This document shows positions 45,523-55,556 of a DNA stretch of 64,000 nucleotides, piece by piece (positions within the stretch are counted from its first letter, which is position 1; every line of letters starts with the position of its first letter). The translations under genes and the position numbers were made by a program. This DNA comes from a virus. Under the pieces are notes generated by a model. The model made no database searches. It saw only the letters and a list, made by a program, of their open reading frames with translations, and was not told the origin of the DNA. The stretch covers positions 1-64,000 of IMG/VR virus record IMGVR_UViG_3300032241_000811; one strand, 5' to 3'.

Positions 45523-46377
45523 TTTGATAGATTTTGCCCTGATCTTTACTCTAGGCTTCTTCTCTTCTTTGGGTTCTTCATCAGCAATCGTGACATATTC
45601 CAGGCTTCCATAATCATCGCTCATATTTTTCACTGATACGTTGAAAGCTAGAAGCAAACAAATAGCTAACGGATCAAAAACTGCGATAATAATTATTATA
45701 ACAAAACGGATGGCTTTGTCAACTACTTTCGTATCATCAGAGCCATAAATTAGTTCTGCAACATATTTGATAGGTCCAACTTCTGCTTCAACCTTTTTAT
45801 TTTCAGATTCAAGCTTGATCTTTTCAACTTTGAGGCTGGATAGTGTTTCAACTTCCTTTTGCTTTTGATCTATAAGTGCCTTGCGGTTTGCCTTTTGCTG
45901 TTCATTGATTGTTATGGAAGTTGTTGCACGCCCCTTTTCAATCAGCTTATTTACTGAGTTATCAATGACTGCAATCTGCTTGTCTATATCATCCACAACA
46001 CCTTGTTGGATTGAAATCTTTCCATCTACAATCTGAATCTGTTCAGATACGCCTGTGTTGACGGCTAACTGTTGATCAATATGTGCGCGGGATAGAAATC
46101 CAAATATGCCCATGCTGGTGATAAGCATCAACACAATGATTGCAGAGAAAAGATAAACGCGAGTCAGTAGAGGCGCAATCTTCCAGTTGTTATACAACCA
46201 AGAGACAGCGACAAGTTTACCTGTCTCTAATGCTGTGCCCATGATCAGAATCGACCAGAATGCTCCTGCAAACAGCGTTGTCAAACCCACAACAGAATAA
46301 TATGCTGCAACACCAGAAATGGTAATGCCGGATAGAAATGTAAGTATAGGAAGTAGTTTATTTGTGGTCTGTTTCAT
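45517..46377 (-). CDS. Membrane protein with coiled coil
   Basis: The start MKQTTNKLLPILTFL gives 286 residues: three N-terminal TM helices ending near residue 92, a long coiled coil (about 110-205), another TM helix, and a basic tail. I recall the phrase FWSILIMGTALETGKLVAVS from a family common in T4-like phages. Function unknown; superinfection or lysis roles are possible. Confidence 0.75.
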   Translation of the reverse strand: MKQTTNKLLPILTFLSGITISGVAAYYSVVGLTTLFAGAFWSILIMGTALETGKLVAVSWLYNNWKIAPLLTRVYLFSAIIVLMLITSMGIFGFLSRAHIDQQLAVNTGVSEQIQIVDGKISIQQGVVDDIDKQIAVIDNSVNKLIEKGRATTSITINEQQKANRKALIDQKQKEVETLSSLKVEKIKLESENKKVEAEVGPIKYVAELIYGSDDTKVVDKAIRFVIIIIIAVFDPLAICLLLAFNVSVKNMSDDYGSLEYVTIADEEPKEEKKPRVKIRAKSIKS

Positions 46378-46385
46378 AGACCTAT

Positions 46386-48971
46386 TTATGCGAAGAAGTC
46401 CTCCAGTGATGAAACCTTTTCTGTCTTCCATCCGATAGCATTCAAAATGATACGAACAGGCTCGACAAACGCCTTTTCATATTGGGTTTCATAGTCTATG
46501 TAGTTATCTAAACCAAACTCTTTTGGCAAAGATTGAGGAAATGCAATGATGTCTGACTGTATAGCATTGGGCTCCTTGAGATAGATATACTTGATCTTCT
46601 CACCTTCATTGATGCGATTATACCGCTTTGTCAGATTTTTTTCCTTGAGCAAATGATTATAGAGCAATGAGCCACGCACATGGATTGGTGTTCCCTTGTC
46701 ATAGATGCGTGTCTTGTGGCTATACTCAGATAACCCATTCACGCCACGAGGAAATGAAATCTCAGGCGGCGATGTCTTGCTAAACTGTTTGCGATAGTCA
46801 TCAATGAATGCAATCACATCTTCTTCTGTACCATTCAGAATGATATCAACAATCTTTTTGAGTTTGTCTCGGCAGTCAGATGGAGTTGAGGATTTTACCA
46901 TTTCTAAACCCATGACCTTAACCTTGGGCTTTGCATAGTCAACACCTTCATTATTATGCACATTGAGGATATAGCGTTTCTTTGCCGTCCAGATACCCTT
47001 GTCAGCAAGAGCCTCTCGCTTCATCTTCATTTTTTGCGCATAGGCATTGATATACTCAGCAAGGTTAGAATAAGACTTGTCAATAAACTGTTGTATCTTA
47101 GCTTCGCAAACACGGTCCATGAAGGCGATGATATATTTTGTGTCAGCATTTGGTTTCTCTTCAGTAATAGTTCTGCTGACCAAATCAGCAAGCGATAGGT
47201 AAATACTATCCGTATCTGATGCAATAACATAGTCCTTGTCCTCGGTGTTTTTCAGAATCTTATTCATATATAGATTCATTTCGTTTTCAATCCATCTAAT
47301 GGCTAACTGCCCAGATGTGGTAATAGCAGATGCAAGTCGGATATCAAAGAAACGGAAATATTCAGAACCCAATGCACCATAAGCTGAGTTCAATGAAACT
47401 TTCTTGGCCAATTGCAGATTGTTATATCGTGCAATTCGCTTCTCTACTTCAAATCGCTTGGCTGGGTCTGTTTCTTTTTCAAGTTCTTTCTTTGCTTCTA
47501 TGGACTTTTTCTTATAAACAGCACGGTCATTATACATAGCTTCCATCAACTCAGCAAGGAAGCCCTGCTTAGACTTGTCAAAGAACTGTGCATTTGGAGA
47601 TAGCGTTGCATTGATTGTTTCCAACGCGCTGAGTTCAATCTCTTTATTCAACAGTTTATTCACATTCACACCTTGAGATAAGATGCGGTGGTGTGTGTCA
47701 GTATACTTTTCTGGTGGTATAAACGTATCTGGCGAAATGTTCCACTGCATAATCAAATGTGGATAGAGTGAATTGAGGTCAAAGCTTGCAACCCACTTAT
47801 GCATACCCAGTATAGGGTCTTTGACATATGCGCCAATGTAAGCAGAATCCTTTGAGTGTGTAGTCAAAGGAGGAATTACAATGTTCTTGGATTTGAGATG
47901 ATTATAGATGATTACATCCCACATCCTGACTTGTGTGAATACATCATCATAATTGCACTTGTTATCATAAGCCAAAGTCAAGGATAACTCAATCAACTTG
48001 AGTTTGTCATCTAGGCGACCGACAAGTTCAACGTCTTTGATGTTATACTCAATGAACTTCTGGTAGTTTTCTTTATAGAGATTGTGCAGATTGCCATATT
48101 CTTCATATGACATCTTTCTCTCATTCAGTTCCAAATGGCAGATGGCATCAAGCTTATAGGACTCTTGTGAGTTGCCGCCAGGCGCAAACTTCTTATAGAG
48201 TTCAAGATAATCCAGAATAGCAATGCCAATAGGCTCATAAGATGTTTGCTTACGCCCCATAAGAACTACTGTGCGCTCAGATAGTTTGTTCCAAGGTGAG
48301 ATACGATTGGCCATATCATCGCCGAGCAAAATACGAATACGATTGATGAGATAGGGAATATCAAAGAACTTGACGTTCCATCCTGTGATGATGTCTGGAT
48401 AATCGCCAGACCATTCGTCAATAAATCTCTTGAGCAAGTCTGTTTCAGACCAGCATTTGATATAATGCACATCGGGGCGAGGATTGTCAAAGTCCCCACA
48501 GCCAAGCGCAATGAACTTGCCTTGGTTGTTCTTGAATGTGATTGCTGTGATGGGTTCTGCCGCTGTTGCAGGCTCAGGGAAACCATTTTCAGAACCAACC
48601 TCGATGTCAATGTTGGTAATGTTGATTAGGTTGATATCCCAATCAATATGTCTTTCTGGAAATGTTTCAGCAATATACTGGTACTCATAACGCTGCATAC
48701 CATAGATGGTGAAGTTTTGCACATCTTGATACTGCTTGACAAATTCACGACATTCATAGATTGTCCCAGGATTTACCTCTGAAACATATTCTCCATGAAT
48801 AGTCGTGAACTTTGTAGGCTGATTTGATCTGAGAAATAATGTAGGCTGAAATGACAGCCTCTTTCTTACTTTTGTGTTACCATTCTCAACTCCCCGATAG
48901 AGGATTTTTGAGCCAAATGTTTGGACATTAGTATAAAAGAAAGAAGATGAAGCTGCTTTGTCATTCGTCAT
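46386..48971 (-). CDS. DNA polymerase, family B (gp43-like)
   Basis: The 861-residue protein has exonuclease motif I NIDIEVGSENGFPEP, polymerase motif A FDLNSLYPHL, motif B KKVSLNSAYGALG and motif C ASDTDSIY. This is a complete T4-type replicative polymerase with proofreading. No intein or split is seen. Confidence 0.95.
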   Translation of the reverse strand: MTNDKAASSSFFYTNVQTFGSKILYRGVENGNTKVRKRLSFQPTLFLRSNQPTKFTTIHGEYVSEVNPGTIYECREFVKQYQDVQNFTIYGMQRYEYQYIAETFPERHIDWDINLINITNIDIEVGSENGFPEPATAAEPITAITFKNNQGKFIALGCGDFDNPRPDVHYIKCWSETDLLKRFIDEWSGDYPDIITGWNVKFFDIPYLINRIRILLGDDMANRISPWNKLSERTVVLMGRKQTSYEPIGIAILDYLELYKKFAPGGNSQESYKLDAICHLELNERKMSYEEYGNLHNLYKENYQKFIEYNIKDVELVGRLDDKLKLIELSLTLAYDNKCNYDDVFTQVRMWDVIIYNHLKSKNIVIPPLTTHSKDSAYIGAYVKDPILGMHKWVASFDLNSLYPHLIMQWNISPDTFIPPEKYTDTHHRILSQGVNVNKLLNKEIELSALETINATLSPNAQFFDKSKQGFLAELMEAMYNDRAVYKKKSIEAKKELEKETDPAKRFEVEKRIARYNNLQLAKKVSLNSAYGALGSEYFRFFDIRLASAITTSGQLAIRWIENEMNLYMNKILKNTEDKDYVIASDTDSIYLSLADLVSRTITEEKPNADTKYIIAFMDRVCEAKIQQFIDKSYSNLAEYINAYAQKMKMKREALADKGIWTAKKRYILNVHNNEGVDYAKPKVKVMGLEMVKSSTPSDCRDKLKKIVDIILNGTEEDVIAFIDDYRKQFSKTSPPEISFPRGVNGLSEYSHKTRIYDKGTPIHVRGSLLYNHLLKEKNLTKRYNRINEGEKIKYIYLKEPNAIQSDIIAFPQSLPKEFGLDNYIDYETQYEKAFVEPVRIILNAIGWKTEKVSSLEDFFA

Positions 48972-48974
48972 TAT

Positions 48975-49307
48975 TTACCTTGGTAGAATCAGTTTGTTAC
49001 TGTTTTGTGGAAGAACTAAACCACCAAATAGGGACTTATACTGGTTCAGAAACTCCGGGATGGGGTTCATTATACAGACAATATGGCTGTTGTCAATAGT
49101 AAAGTCCTTGTCGTCAGAAAATTCTGCCCAAGGCAAGAAACCAATATTGGGTGTCTTGGGATCAGCCTTTGACACACCAGCATAGACGACACGAATCGGC
49201 TGCCGAATGGTAGTTGTCCTATCGCTCTTAGCCACAACTTCGGCTAAGAGTTCATCACGATTGGACATCTTGATAAGCTTGATCTTGTTTGTTTCTGTAG
49301 TCATCAT
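48975..49307 (-). CDS. Conserved phage protein, Sm-like pattern
   Basis: KLIKMSNRDELLAEVVAKSD and FLPWAEFSDDKDFTIDNSHI suggest the small beta-barrel (Sm-like) family found near replication genes in T4-like cyanophages. Possible RNA or protein binding; not proven. Confidence 0.65.
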   Translation of the reverse strand: MMTTETNKIKLIKMSNRDELLAEVVAKSDRTTTIRQPIRVVYAGVSKADPKTPNIGFLPWAEFSDDKDFTIDNSHIVCIMNPIPEFLNQYKSLFGGLVLPQNSNKLILPR

Positions 49308-49313
49308 ATCACC

Positions 49314-49499
49314 TCAAACATCTAACTGGAGAAGCCAATCAAATACCCCGACAGTCATCCACTTCTCTGGAATGTAAGTCAAACGGTGCCCGCTCTCAGA
49401 CTTATAGACATACTTATTGTCATAGTCTATGACCTTGACGATCTTCTCCCACTTGCCGTCATATTCGCGCTGCTTGAACTGAGTTTCGAGGATTTTCAT
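49314..49499 (-). CDS. Small hypothetical protein, 61 aa
   Basis: MKILETQFKQREYDGKWEK with aromatic-rich end (YIPEKWMTVGVFDWLLQL). Part of the operon with the polymerase. No family recognised. Confidence 0.6.
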   Translation of the reverse strand: MKILETQFKQREYDGKWEKIVKVIDYDNKYVYKSESGHRLTYIPEKWMTVGVFDWLLQLDV

Positions 49500-49508
49500 T
49501 TTTATCTC

Positions 49509-49739
49509 CTAGTTATTGAATGCGTTTGGTGTTTTCAGTTTCTCGGCGGTTGTGACAGTCACATTACCATTCTCATTATTGAGTAGAAACAATGGTGTCA
49601 ACCCTGCGTTTTTATATTCGTCTGCCATCTTGATGATCTTTTGCAGGTTGCTGCCTTTTTCAGGACCAAGAATATCAAGCCCTTCTTGAATCATCTGTTG
49701 TGAAATCACTATCAGATTATCTTCTTCACCAGAAATCAC
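49509..49739 (-). CDS. Small hypothetical protein, 76 aa
   Basis: MISGEEDNLIVISQQMIQEG; mixed helix and strand. Overlaps the zinc-finger gene upstream by 14 nt. No family recognised. Confidence 0.6.
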   Translation of the reverse strand: MISGEEDNLIVISQQMIQEGLDILGPEKGSNLQKIIKMADEYKNAGLTPLFLLNNENGNVTVTTAEKLKTPNAFNN

Positions 49740-50019
49740 GATCTACCTCTTTTTCTTCTGCTATCTTTTCGTTTACTAGCTTGGTAATACATTCATCACA
49801 TATAGGGCCCAACTCATATCTGTCAGGAGAAGCATTCAACTCATACTTTTTCATATCAGCTACTCTTGAACCATAGTAGCCTTGAATGTAGTGCTTGCCC
49901 TCTGATAGATATACATCTGCTGCACAACCATAAAACTGGTCTGTATTGTAGCTGCCAGGAAATACTTCCTGTGTATAAGTTTCACCACAAGTCTTGCATA
50001 TGATACGAGGTGTGATCAT
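49726..50019 (-). CDS. Zinc-binding hypothetical protein, 97 aa
   Basis: CKTCGETYTQEVFPGSYN and PICDECITKLV provide two CxxC pairs at the ends of the sequence, a likely zinc site. Tyr-rich middle. Overlaps neighbours by 4-14 nt. Confidence 0.65.
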   Translation of the reverse strand: MITPRIICKTCGETYTQEVFPGSYNTDQFYGCAADVYLSEGKHYIQGYYGSRVADMKKYELNASPDRYELGPICDECITKLVNEKIAEEKEVDRDFW

Positions 50020-50462
50020 TTTCTCTTTTCAAACTCATCAATGTATTGCGTCAATGCTGTCTTGACACCCAGGCCAATCAAAGAATCCCTCACATCAATA
50101 GGCAAGTCAAGAGTGAGAGTCAACGAGCCATCATCGTTCTCAACAGTTGATACAATCAGATCATCCGGTTCTGAAACAGGATTATACATCTCCTCAAAGA
50201 TGTGCTTCTTGTTGAACCAATACTCACCCTTTGGTCCCTTGATAAGATAGTCACCATTCATTGCGGTCATATGCCCTTCTAGTGTGATGATCGTGAGAGC
50301 AGACATATCCAGAGGATCAATAGGGTTGATGCGATGCACAGCCTTGTCTTCATAGATTGCTCTATGAACCCAATCAGGAATGTTACCTTGATTATCTATC
50401 TCCAAGGTATCTATCTGCCAAGCATCCACAGGGATGGGCTTCTTGATGTATTTACCTACCAT
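50016..50462 (-). CDS. Conserved phage protein of PGDYxxKGxxGE type
   Basis: GKYIKKPIPVDAWQID, TLEGHMTAMNGDYLIKGPKG and YWFNKKHIFEEMYNPV follow a pattern found in many phages and prophages (unnamed family). No known biochemical role. Confidence 0.72.
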   Translation of the reverse strand: MVGKYIKKPIPVDAWQIDTLEIDNQGNIPDWVHRAIYEDKAVHRINPIDPLDMSALTIITLEGHMTAMNGDYLIKGPKGEYWFNKKHIFEEMYNPVSEPDDLIVSTVENDDGSLTLTLDLPIDVRDSLIGLGVKTALTQYIDEFEKRK

Positions 50463-50474
50463 GATTGTCCTTTA

Positions 50475-50723
50475 TTACATCTGAGACTTGTCGCCCTGAG
50501 CCATGCCAGAAAGAATGTCCTTAGGGGCCGCAGGAATGCACTGATAGTAAACTGTGCCGTTATTCGTTCCAATAGAGTTCTGTTCTTTACCAGCAATCTG
50601 ATCACCATAGTATTTGCACTTCTTTTCAGTGCTATCATCTGGCGTGTTTGGAAAATACAACTTGTTATTGACTGTACCGTTTTGCAGAATTGTAGTGACA
50701 ACTAAAATCCAAATCATAATCAT
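50475..50723 (-). CDS. Small exported or membrane-anchored protein
   Basis: From the ATG at 50723 (Shine-Dalgarno AAAGG), an N-terminal hydrophobic segment (MIMIWILVVTTILQNG) precedes a polar domain with two Cys. A signal anchor or signal peptide is likely. Function unknown. Confidence 0.6.
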   Translation of the reverse strand: MIMIWILVVTTILQNGTVNNKLYFPNTPDDSTEKKCKYYGDQIAGKEQNSIGTNNGTVYYQCIPAAPKDILSGMAQGDKSQM

Positions 50724-50730
50724 ATACCTT

Positions 50731-50940
50731 TCATACAAGTAGTTTGAGTTTGGGAGATAAGCGACTCAGTTGAAGAAGTGCTTCTTCCTTTTGATCGCGC
50801 ATAAGAAGTTCTTGAATGTGGTCCAAGGAATCAGTCCACTTTTCATTTATCTTATATCCTCGGCTTTCCAGTTCATCAATAAGTTCATTATCTGAAAATT
50901 CATCCAGATCAACCTTAACCTCTGCTGATACATGAGCCAT
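50731..50940 (-). CDS. Small hypothetical protein, 69 aa
   Basis: MAHVSAEVKVDLDEFSDNEL; the VDLDEFSDNELIDELESRGY phrase is common in small phage proteins. First gene after promoter 50978-51006. Confidence 0.62.
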   Translation of the reverse strand: MAHVSAEVKVDLDEFSDNELIDELESRGYKINEKWTDSLDHIQELLMRDQKEEALLQLSRLSPKLKLLV

Positions 50941-50977
50941 GGTGACTTCTTTTCTCCATTCAAGTTATTAATATGAC

Positions 50978-51006
50978 ACTATAGCAAAAGCTTGATGGTA
51001 AGTCAA
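50978..51006 (-). promoter_or_regulatory. Sigma70-type promoter, consensus class
   Basis: TTGACT (51001-51006), 17-bp spacer, TATAGT (50978-50983) preceded by TGC. Reads into 50731-50940. Confidence 0.75.
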
Positions 51007-51014
51007 GCTTTATT

Positions 51015-51164
51015 TTATTGCCCTCTACCAGATGGTCTTCTGGAAGGCTTCCTCATAGCTGCACTGGAAGGCTTTTTTGGTGTTTCCAGTTTGGGCTTTC
51101 TGACCTTGCTAAGACGAGCAGCGGCTTCAGAAATGTAATCACGAATGGATTTATTATTAGGCAT
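51015..51164 (-). CDS. Small basic protein, 49 aa
   Basis: MPNNKSIRDYISEAAARLSK, then Pro/Lys/Ser/Arg-rich to the end. GGAG is 7 nt before the ATG. It lies between the glycosyltransferase genes and the promoter at 50978. A nucleic-acid-binding role is possible. Confidence 0.62.
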   Translation of the reverse strand: MPNNKSIRDYISEAAARLSKVRKPKLETPKKPSSAAMRKPSRRPSGRGQ

Positions 51165-51176
51165 TGAGTATCTCCT

Positions 51177-52064
51177 TTATGCTATCAACGATTCTATCTT
51201 GTCTTGCAAGTCTTGTACACCAGTGAACTTATGCCCAATGAACTTGCATTTCAACTTGTCATAACTGCCGTAGAAAAAGCATGTTATGTCAGGGTCTTTA
51301 CTAAATGACATGAATGTTTTGTTTGGGTTCATCAGGTTCTCTCTGGTATGTGTAAAGCAGAATGGTCCTGAGTCTCGCCCAATAATCACATCACAGAATG
51401 TGGATATGTATCCAATCTCATTCAAATCGGTTCTATTCAGCTTATTGATTTCAGTTGTGGATATGATGTTATTCTGCTTGTGTTCAAACCGCTTTGTCAC
51501 GATAAACATCTTGTCTTGATGCTTCTCAGCGATGAACCTTATCATTTCAGACATATCACTATTGAACTCTGGTATCTGCTTACTCATACCTGGACCGTTA
51601 GATATTAGAATCTTTTTTCGCTTTTCAATGCGATCAAACTCTTTTGCATTGTCAATGGCATAATAAGAATAGTCAGTAGTTGGCAGCCAGAACTCATCTT
51701 GCGGCTTGGGCATCAGATTAAGATGAAACATATTGTTCAGCAGTCTTATGATTTCGCAGTAGAACTTGTAATAGAAGTTCCATGTAACTTCTGCTTGATT
51801 GAATACCTTTAAGTAAGTTCCCAGCCAAGTATTGACAAGCACTGCATCAGGCCCATAAAGTATTGTTGCATGATCTGATATAGCACTGGTGTTGAATGGA
51901 CCCTGTGGAATATTCAAGTCTCTGACAACCCAATATCCATTCAGATGTGCATAAGAAAACTCAGAATTTGGTAACTGGCTCATCAAGTCACGCACCAATG
52001 GCTTGGTGTAATGCAAATCACCATTATGATAGTGATTGTAGAATATGATCTTCTGCCCCATCAT
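51177..52064 (-). CDS. Putative glycosyltransferase, GT-B fold
   Basis: The 295-residue protein has YNHYHNGDLHYTKPLVRDLM at the N-terminus and ISNGPGMSKQIPEF and FCDVIIGRDSGPFCF in the C-terminal half, as in GT9-like transferases. Donor and acceptor unknown. Last gene of the sugar operon. Confidence 0.7.
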   Translation of the reverse strand: MMGQKIIFYNHYHNGDLHYTKPLVRDLMSQLPNSEFSYAHLNGYWVVRDLNIPQGPFNTSAISDHATILYGPDAVLVNTWLGTYLKVFNQAEVTWNFYYKFYCEIIRLLNNMFHLNLMPKPQDEFWLPTTDYSYYAIDNAKEFDRIEKRKKILISNGPGMSKQIPEFNSDMSEMIRFIAEKHQDKMFIVTKRFEHKQNNIISTTEINKLNRTDLNEIGYISTFCDVIIGRDSGPFCFTHTRENLMNPNKTFMSFSKDPDITCFFYGSYDKLKCKFIGHKFTGVQDLQDKIESLIA

Positions 52065-52438
52065 ACGCCTTTATATAACTTCACTGAGTTTTCTTTGAGT
52101 GCCTTGCCGTTGACAATGGCATCATCAAGTATCTGGTTGATTGCTTGCACCAGCTTGGGGCGCTTGACTTTGAAGCATTGGTCGATCTTCTGCTTGATGT
52201 CTGCAATATCTTCTGGTGTTGTTGCTTCCTTGATCTTATCTTCAAGCATCCAAGTCCTGATGTGAAGAATAATCAGCTTCTCTATTACCTCACCGATATT
52301 GTCGGTATTATTGTATTCCATTGCTCTTACAAACTGTGCTTTTTCAGTAAAGCTGTCAAAATCTGTAGCAAGATAAGTGCTTATTCGGTTCATCAACAAC
52401 AGGTCGATGTATTCACCAATCACAAGGTTCTCATTCAT
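52061..52438 (-). CDS. Hypothetical protein in sugar operon, 125 aa
   Basis: MNENLVIGEYIDLLLMNRIS; helical, with CFKVKRPKLVQAINQI. GGAG lies 9 nt before the ATG at 52438. It may be a small partner of a sugar enzyme (such as DUF4254-like proteins), but this is not certain. Confidence 0.6.
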   Translation of the reverse strand: MNENLVIGEYIDLLLMNRISTYLATDFDSFTEKAQFVRAMEYNNTDNIGEVIEKLIILHIRTWMLEDKIKEATTPEDIADIKQKIDQCFKVKRPKLVQAINQILDDAIVNGKALKENSVKLYKGV

Positions 52439-52440
52439 AT

Positions 52441-53619
52441 TCACATACTCCATAAAATCTCACCAAGCATGTCCATATCCGCATTATGAACAAACTGGTT
52501 ATTACCTATATATACACCATTTTCATGTAGGATGTCAACATTAAAATTGCCATTCTTATCTGATTCTATCTTGTAACCAGATTCTTTCAGATAAGGCTGC
52601 CTCAAAAGGTTTCCGCCAACAATCGGTCTGTACTCAATGGAGTTTTCATTCAGAGTCTTTATCAAGTCTTGCTTTATCTCCTTGCTGCGGCAGATCAATG
52701 GAAAGCAGAACGAACTGTTATTGGGTGTGTTGTTGACTGGATAGAATAAGTCTTGACGCCCCTCAACTATATTATAGAACACTTCATGGTTATCTCTGCG
52801 AGTTTTTATAAAGCAATCAAGCTTCTTCAACTGTGATAACCCAAGCACAGCAGCAAGTTCTGTATTGCGGAAGTTATATCCGTCAAGCACAAACAAGAAC
52901 TGTTTTTCAATGTCAGGATATTTTCTGTTATAAAAATGAGGAGCCAAGGCGTTGCGTGACATACCATGTGAACGCATCATACGCATTGCATTATATAACT
53001 CGGTGTCATTGGTTGTAATCATACCACCTTCAATGGTTGACATATGATGCCCAAAGTAGAAAGAGAAAGTTGCGCCAGTGCTTCTTGAACCAACCAAATC
53101 TCCATGATGATCTACGCAGCCGTGTGATTCACAAACATCATCAATATAGATAGCATTGGGCAGAATCTTCTTGAATAGATGCACTGGTGCTGGAATGCCC
53201 AATAGATGTGTGACAAACACAGCCTTGATGTCAGTATGCTTCTCAGAAATGTATTTGAGATTGTGCAGATCAAAAGAATAGTTATGCAGATCAATGTCAC
53301 AAAATATAGGCTGCAACCCCAACTGTATGATAGGGTTGATGTTCGTCACCCAGGTGCAAGCAGGAACAACAACCTTGTCACCCTTGTTGAGGCGCTTGGT
53401 TGCTATCAATGCAGCAATCAGCAAAAAGTTTGCGGTGCTACCAGAAGATACAAACAAAGAGTGTTTGCCGCCCAACCACCAAGACCATTCGCGTTCAAAT
53501 TCTTCAACTTTCTTGCCCTGTGTGAACTTGTCTGTTGTCAAAACAAACTTTGCTAGTTTCAGCCTGTCCATGAATGACAAGCTGTTCTTTTGCAGGGGCC
53601 AATCAAACTCTGATTTCAT
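52441..53619 (-). CDS. colD: PLP-dependent 3-dehydratase, ColD-like
   Basis: A DegT/DnrJ/EryC1-family enzyme of 392 residues. The usual PLP-binding Lys is replaced by His in SFYFGHHMSTIEGGM, which is the E. coli ColD signature (GDP-4-keto-6-deoxymannose 3-dehydratase). It would convert GDP-4-keto-6-deoxymannose to the 3,6-dideoxy sugar. The adjacent Gmd and Fcl/ColC-like genes supply the rest of a GDP-colitose route. Confidence 0.85.
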   Translation of the reverse strand: MKSEFDWPLQKNSLSFMDRLKLAKFVLTTDKFTQGKKVEEFEREWSWWLGGKHSLFVSSGSTANFLLIAALIATKRLNKGDKVVVPACTWVTNINPIIQLGLQPIFCDIDLHNYSFDLHNLKYISEKHTDIKAVFVTHLLGIPAPVHLFKKILPNAIYIDDVCESHGCVDHHGDLVGSRSTGATFSFYFGHHMSTIEGGMITTNDTELYNAMRMMRSHGMSRNALAPHFYNRKYPDIEKQFLFVLDGYNFRNTELAAVLGLSQLKKLDCFIKTRRDNHEVFYNIVEGRQDLFYPVNNTPNNSSFCFPLICRSKEIKQDLIKTLNENSIEYRPIVGGNLLRQPYLKESGYKIESDKNGNFNVDILHENGVYIGNNQFVHNADMDMLGEILWSM

Positions 53620-54550
53620 TTGTATCTCTGTTGTTCAAATACCAGTCTATTGTCATTCTCAGACCTTGACGCAGATCAACTTTTGGTTTCCATCCAAGAG
53701 CATCCATCTTTGATGTGTCTAATGCTCTGCGTGGTGTGCCATTTGGTTTTGATGTATCCCAAACAATCTGACCTTGATAGCCAAAGATGTCTGCTACAGT
53801 TTCGGCAAGTTCCTTGATCGTCACTTCATGGTTTGGTCCAATGTTGATAGGACCAGGGTCATCATAGTTGTTCATCAAGAAGATGCAAGCATCAGCAAGG
53901 TCATCACTATATAGAAACTCTCTGGTTGGTGTGCCATCTCCAAAACAGGTTATTGTCTGATAGTTATTTTCCTTTGCAGCAATGAAGCGATTGATGAATG
54001 AAGGAATCACATGGCACTTCTCTGGATCAAAGTTATCGTGAATGCCATATAGATTATTTGGCATGACTGAGACTGTCTTGAAGCCATACTGCTCTGTATA
54101 TTTCTGGCACATTGTCAGACCAATGATCTTTGACAGCGCATAGCCTATGTTAGTAGGTTCCATTGGACCTGTGAGCAGGTCTGTTTCCTTGATTGGAACA
54201 GGAGCAAACTTGGGGTAGATGCAAGCTGAACCCAAGAATAATAGCTTCTTGGCTCCTGATACATATGCTGAATCAATCACATTTGTCTGTATAAGCAGAT
54301 TGTCTCTGATGTATTCTGCTGGGTGCTTTTGATTATGCCCAATGCCACCAACCTTTGCTGCTGCTAGAAACACATAGTCAGGCTTCTCTGCTCTGAAAAG
54401 TTCAAATGTTTCTTGCTGATTGCGAAAGTCGCATCTTTGACGCCCAACACCTACGATGTTTGTATAGCCTTGCTGTCTCAGTTGTCGGTCAATAGCAGAA
54501 CCAACAAGACCATTAGCCCCTGCTATCAAAATCTTCTCATTACTGTCCAT
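53603..54550 (-). CDS. GDP-fucose synthase / ColC-like reductase-epimerase
   Basis: An SDR of 315 residues: GANGLVGSA (NAD(P)-binding), [11 protein letters not shown] (Ser) and [10 protein letters not shown] (Tyr-x3-Lys). The pattern matches Fcl (WcaG). With a ColD neighbour it may instead act as GDP-L-colitose synthase (ColC). The two activities cannot be separated by eye. Confidence 0.88.
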   Translation of the reverse strand: MDSNEKILIAGANGLVGSAIDRQLRQQGYTNIVGVGRQRCDFRNQQETFELFRAEKPDYVFLAAAKVGGIGHNQKHPAEYIRDNLLIQTNVIDSAYVSGAKKLLFLGSACIYPKFAPVPIKETDLLTGPMEPTNIGYALSKIIGLTMCQKYTEQYGFKTVSVMPNNLYGIHDNFDPEKCHVIPSFINRFIAAKENNYQTITCFGDGTPTREFLYSDDLADACIFLMNNYDDPGPINIGPNHEVTIKELAETVADIFGYQGQIVWDTSKPNGTPRRALDTSKMDALGWKPKVDLRQGLRMTIDWYLNNRDTNEIRV

Positions 54551-55556
54551 AGAGACACATCTCCTTTACAAGGTCTTTGAATGAATACTGTGGCTTCCAA
54601 CCAAGTGCTTTACGCGCCTTTGTGGAATCACCCAATAGCGTTTCAACTTCTGATGGTCTGAAGTATCTTTCATTGATGCGAATACGAACTTCACCAGTCT
54701 GATCAACACCAACTTCATTCAATCCTTCACCCTGCCATGTGATATTCATGCCAAAATATGGTGCAGCTTCATTGACGAAATCCCTGACTGAATACTGCTC
54801 ACCAGTAGCTATGACATAATCATCTGGCTCTGGTTGTTGCAGCATCAGCCACATTGCTTCAACAAAGTCTTTTGCATGACCCCAATCTCGCTTTGCATTG
54901 AGATTACCAAGTTCCAAGACTTTTTGATAACCAGAACTGATGCGAGACAGCCCCTTGACAATCTTGCGTGTCACGAATGTTTCACCGCGTCTTGGTGATT
55001 CGTGATTGAATAGAATGCCTGATGAGCAGTGCATACCATATGCTTCACGATAGTTCTTTACAATCCAGAAGCCATAAATCTTAGCCACACCATATGGCGA
55101 TCTCGGATAGAACGGTGTCTTTTCTGTCTGTGGCGTTTCTTGCACCAGCCCATAGAGTTCAGATGTTGAAGCCTGATAGATACGAACCTGCTTCTCCAGG
55201 CCCAATAGCCTCACAGCTTCCAAAACACGCAGCGTTCCCAAAGCATCTACTTGACCAGTATACTCTGGAATCTCAAATGATACTTTGACATGGGACTGTG
55301 CGCCCAGATTGTAAATCTCTGTGGGTTGTATATCCTTGATGATACGAATCAGGCTTGAACCATCAGTCAAGTCACCATAATGCAGTTTCAGCTTATGATA
55401 GATATGGTCGATGCGATCTGTATTGATCAGAGAAGCACGGCGCACAATGCCATGCACTTCATATCCCTTTTCAAGCAACAACTCAGCCAAGAATGAACCG
55501 TCTTGCCCGGTGATGCCTGTTATCAGTGCTACATTTCTGGGTCTTATCGCTGTCAT
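54540..55556 (-). CDS. gmd: GDP-mannose 4,6-dehydratase
   Basis: An SDR of 338 residues with [45 protein letters not shown] and YGVAKIYG, all typical of Gmd. It makes GDP-4-keto-6-deoxymannose, the shared precursor for GDP-fucose and GDP-colitose. Confidence 0.93.
   Translation of the reverse strand: MTAIRPRNVALITGITGQDGSFLAELLLEKGYEVHGIVRRASLINTDRIDHIYHKLKLHYGDLTDGSSLIRIIKDIQPTEIYNLGAQSHVKVSFEIPEYTGQVDALGTLRVLEAVRLLGLEKQVRIYQASTSELYGLVQETPQTEKTPFYPRSPYGVAKIYGFWIVKNYREAYGMHCSSGILFNHESPRRGETFVTRKIVKGLSRISSGYQKVLELGNLNAKRDWGHAKDFVEAMWLMLQQPEPDDYVIATGEQYSVRDFVNEAAPYFGMNITWQGEGLNEVGVDQTGEVRIRINERYFRPSEVETLLGDSTKARKALGWKPQYSFKDLVKEMCLYGQ

Noticed and set aside
46386-48971. Intein or intron in DNA polymerase
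   Set aside because: All polymerase and exonuclease motifs are in one continuous frame of normal length with no inserted domain.
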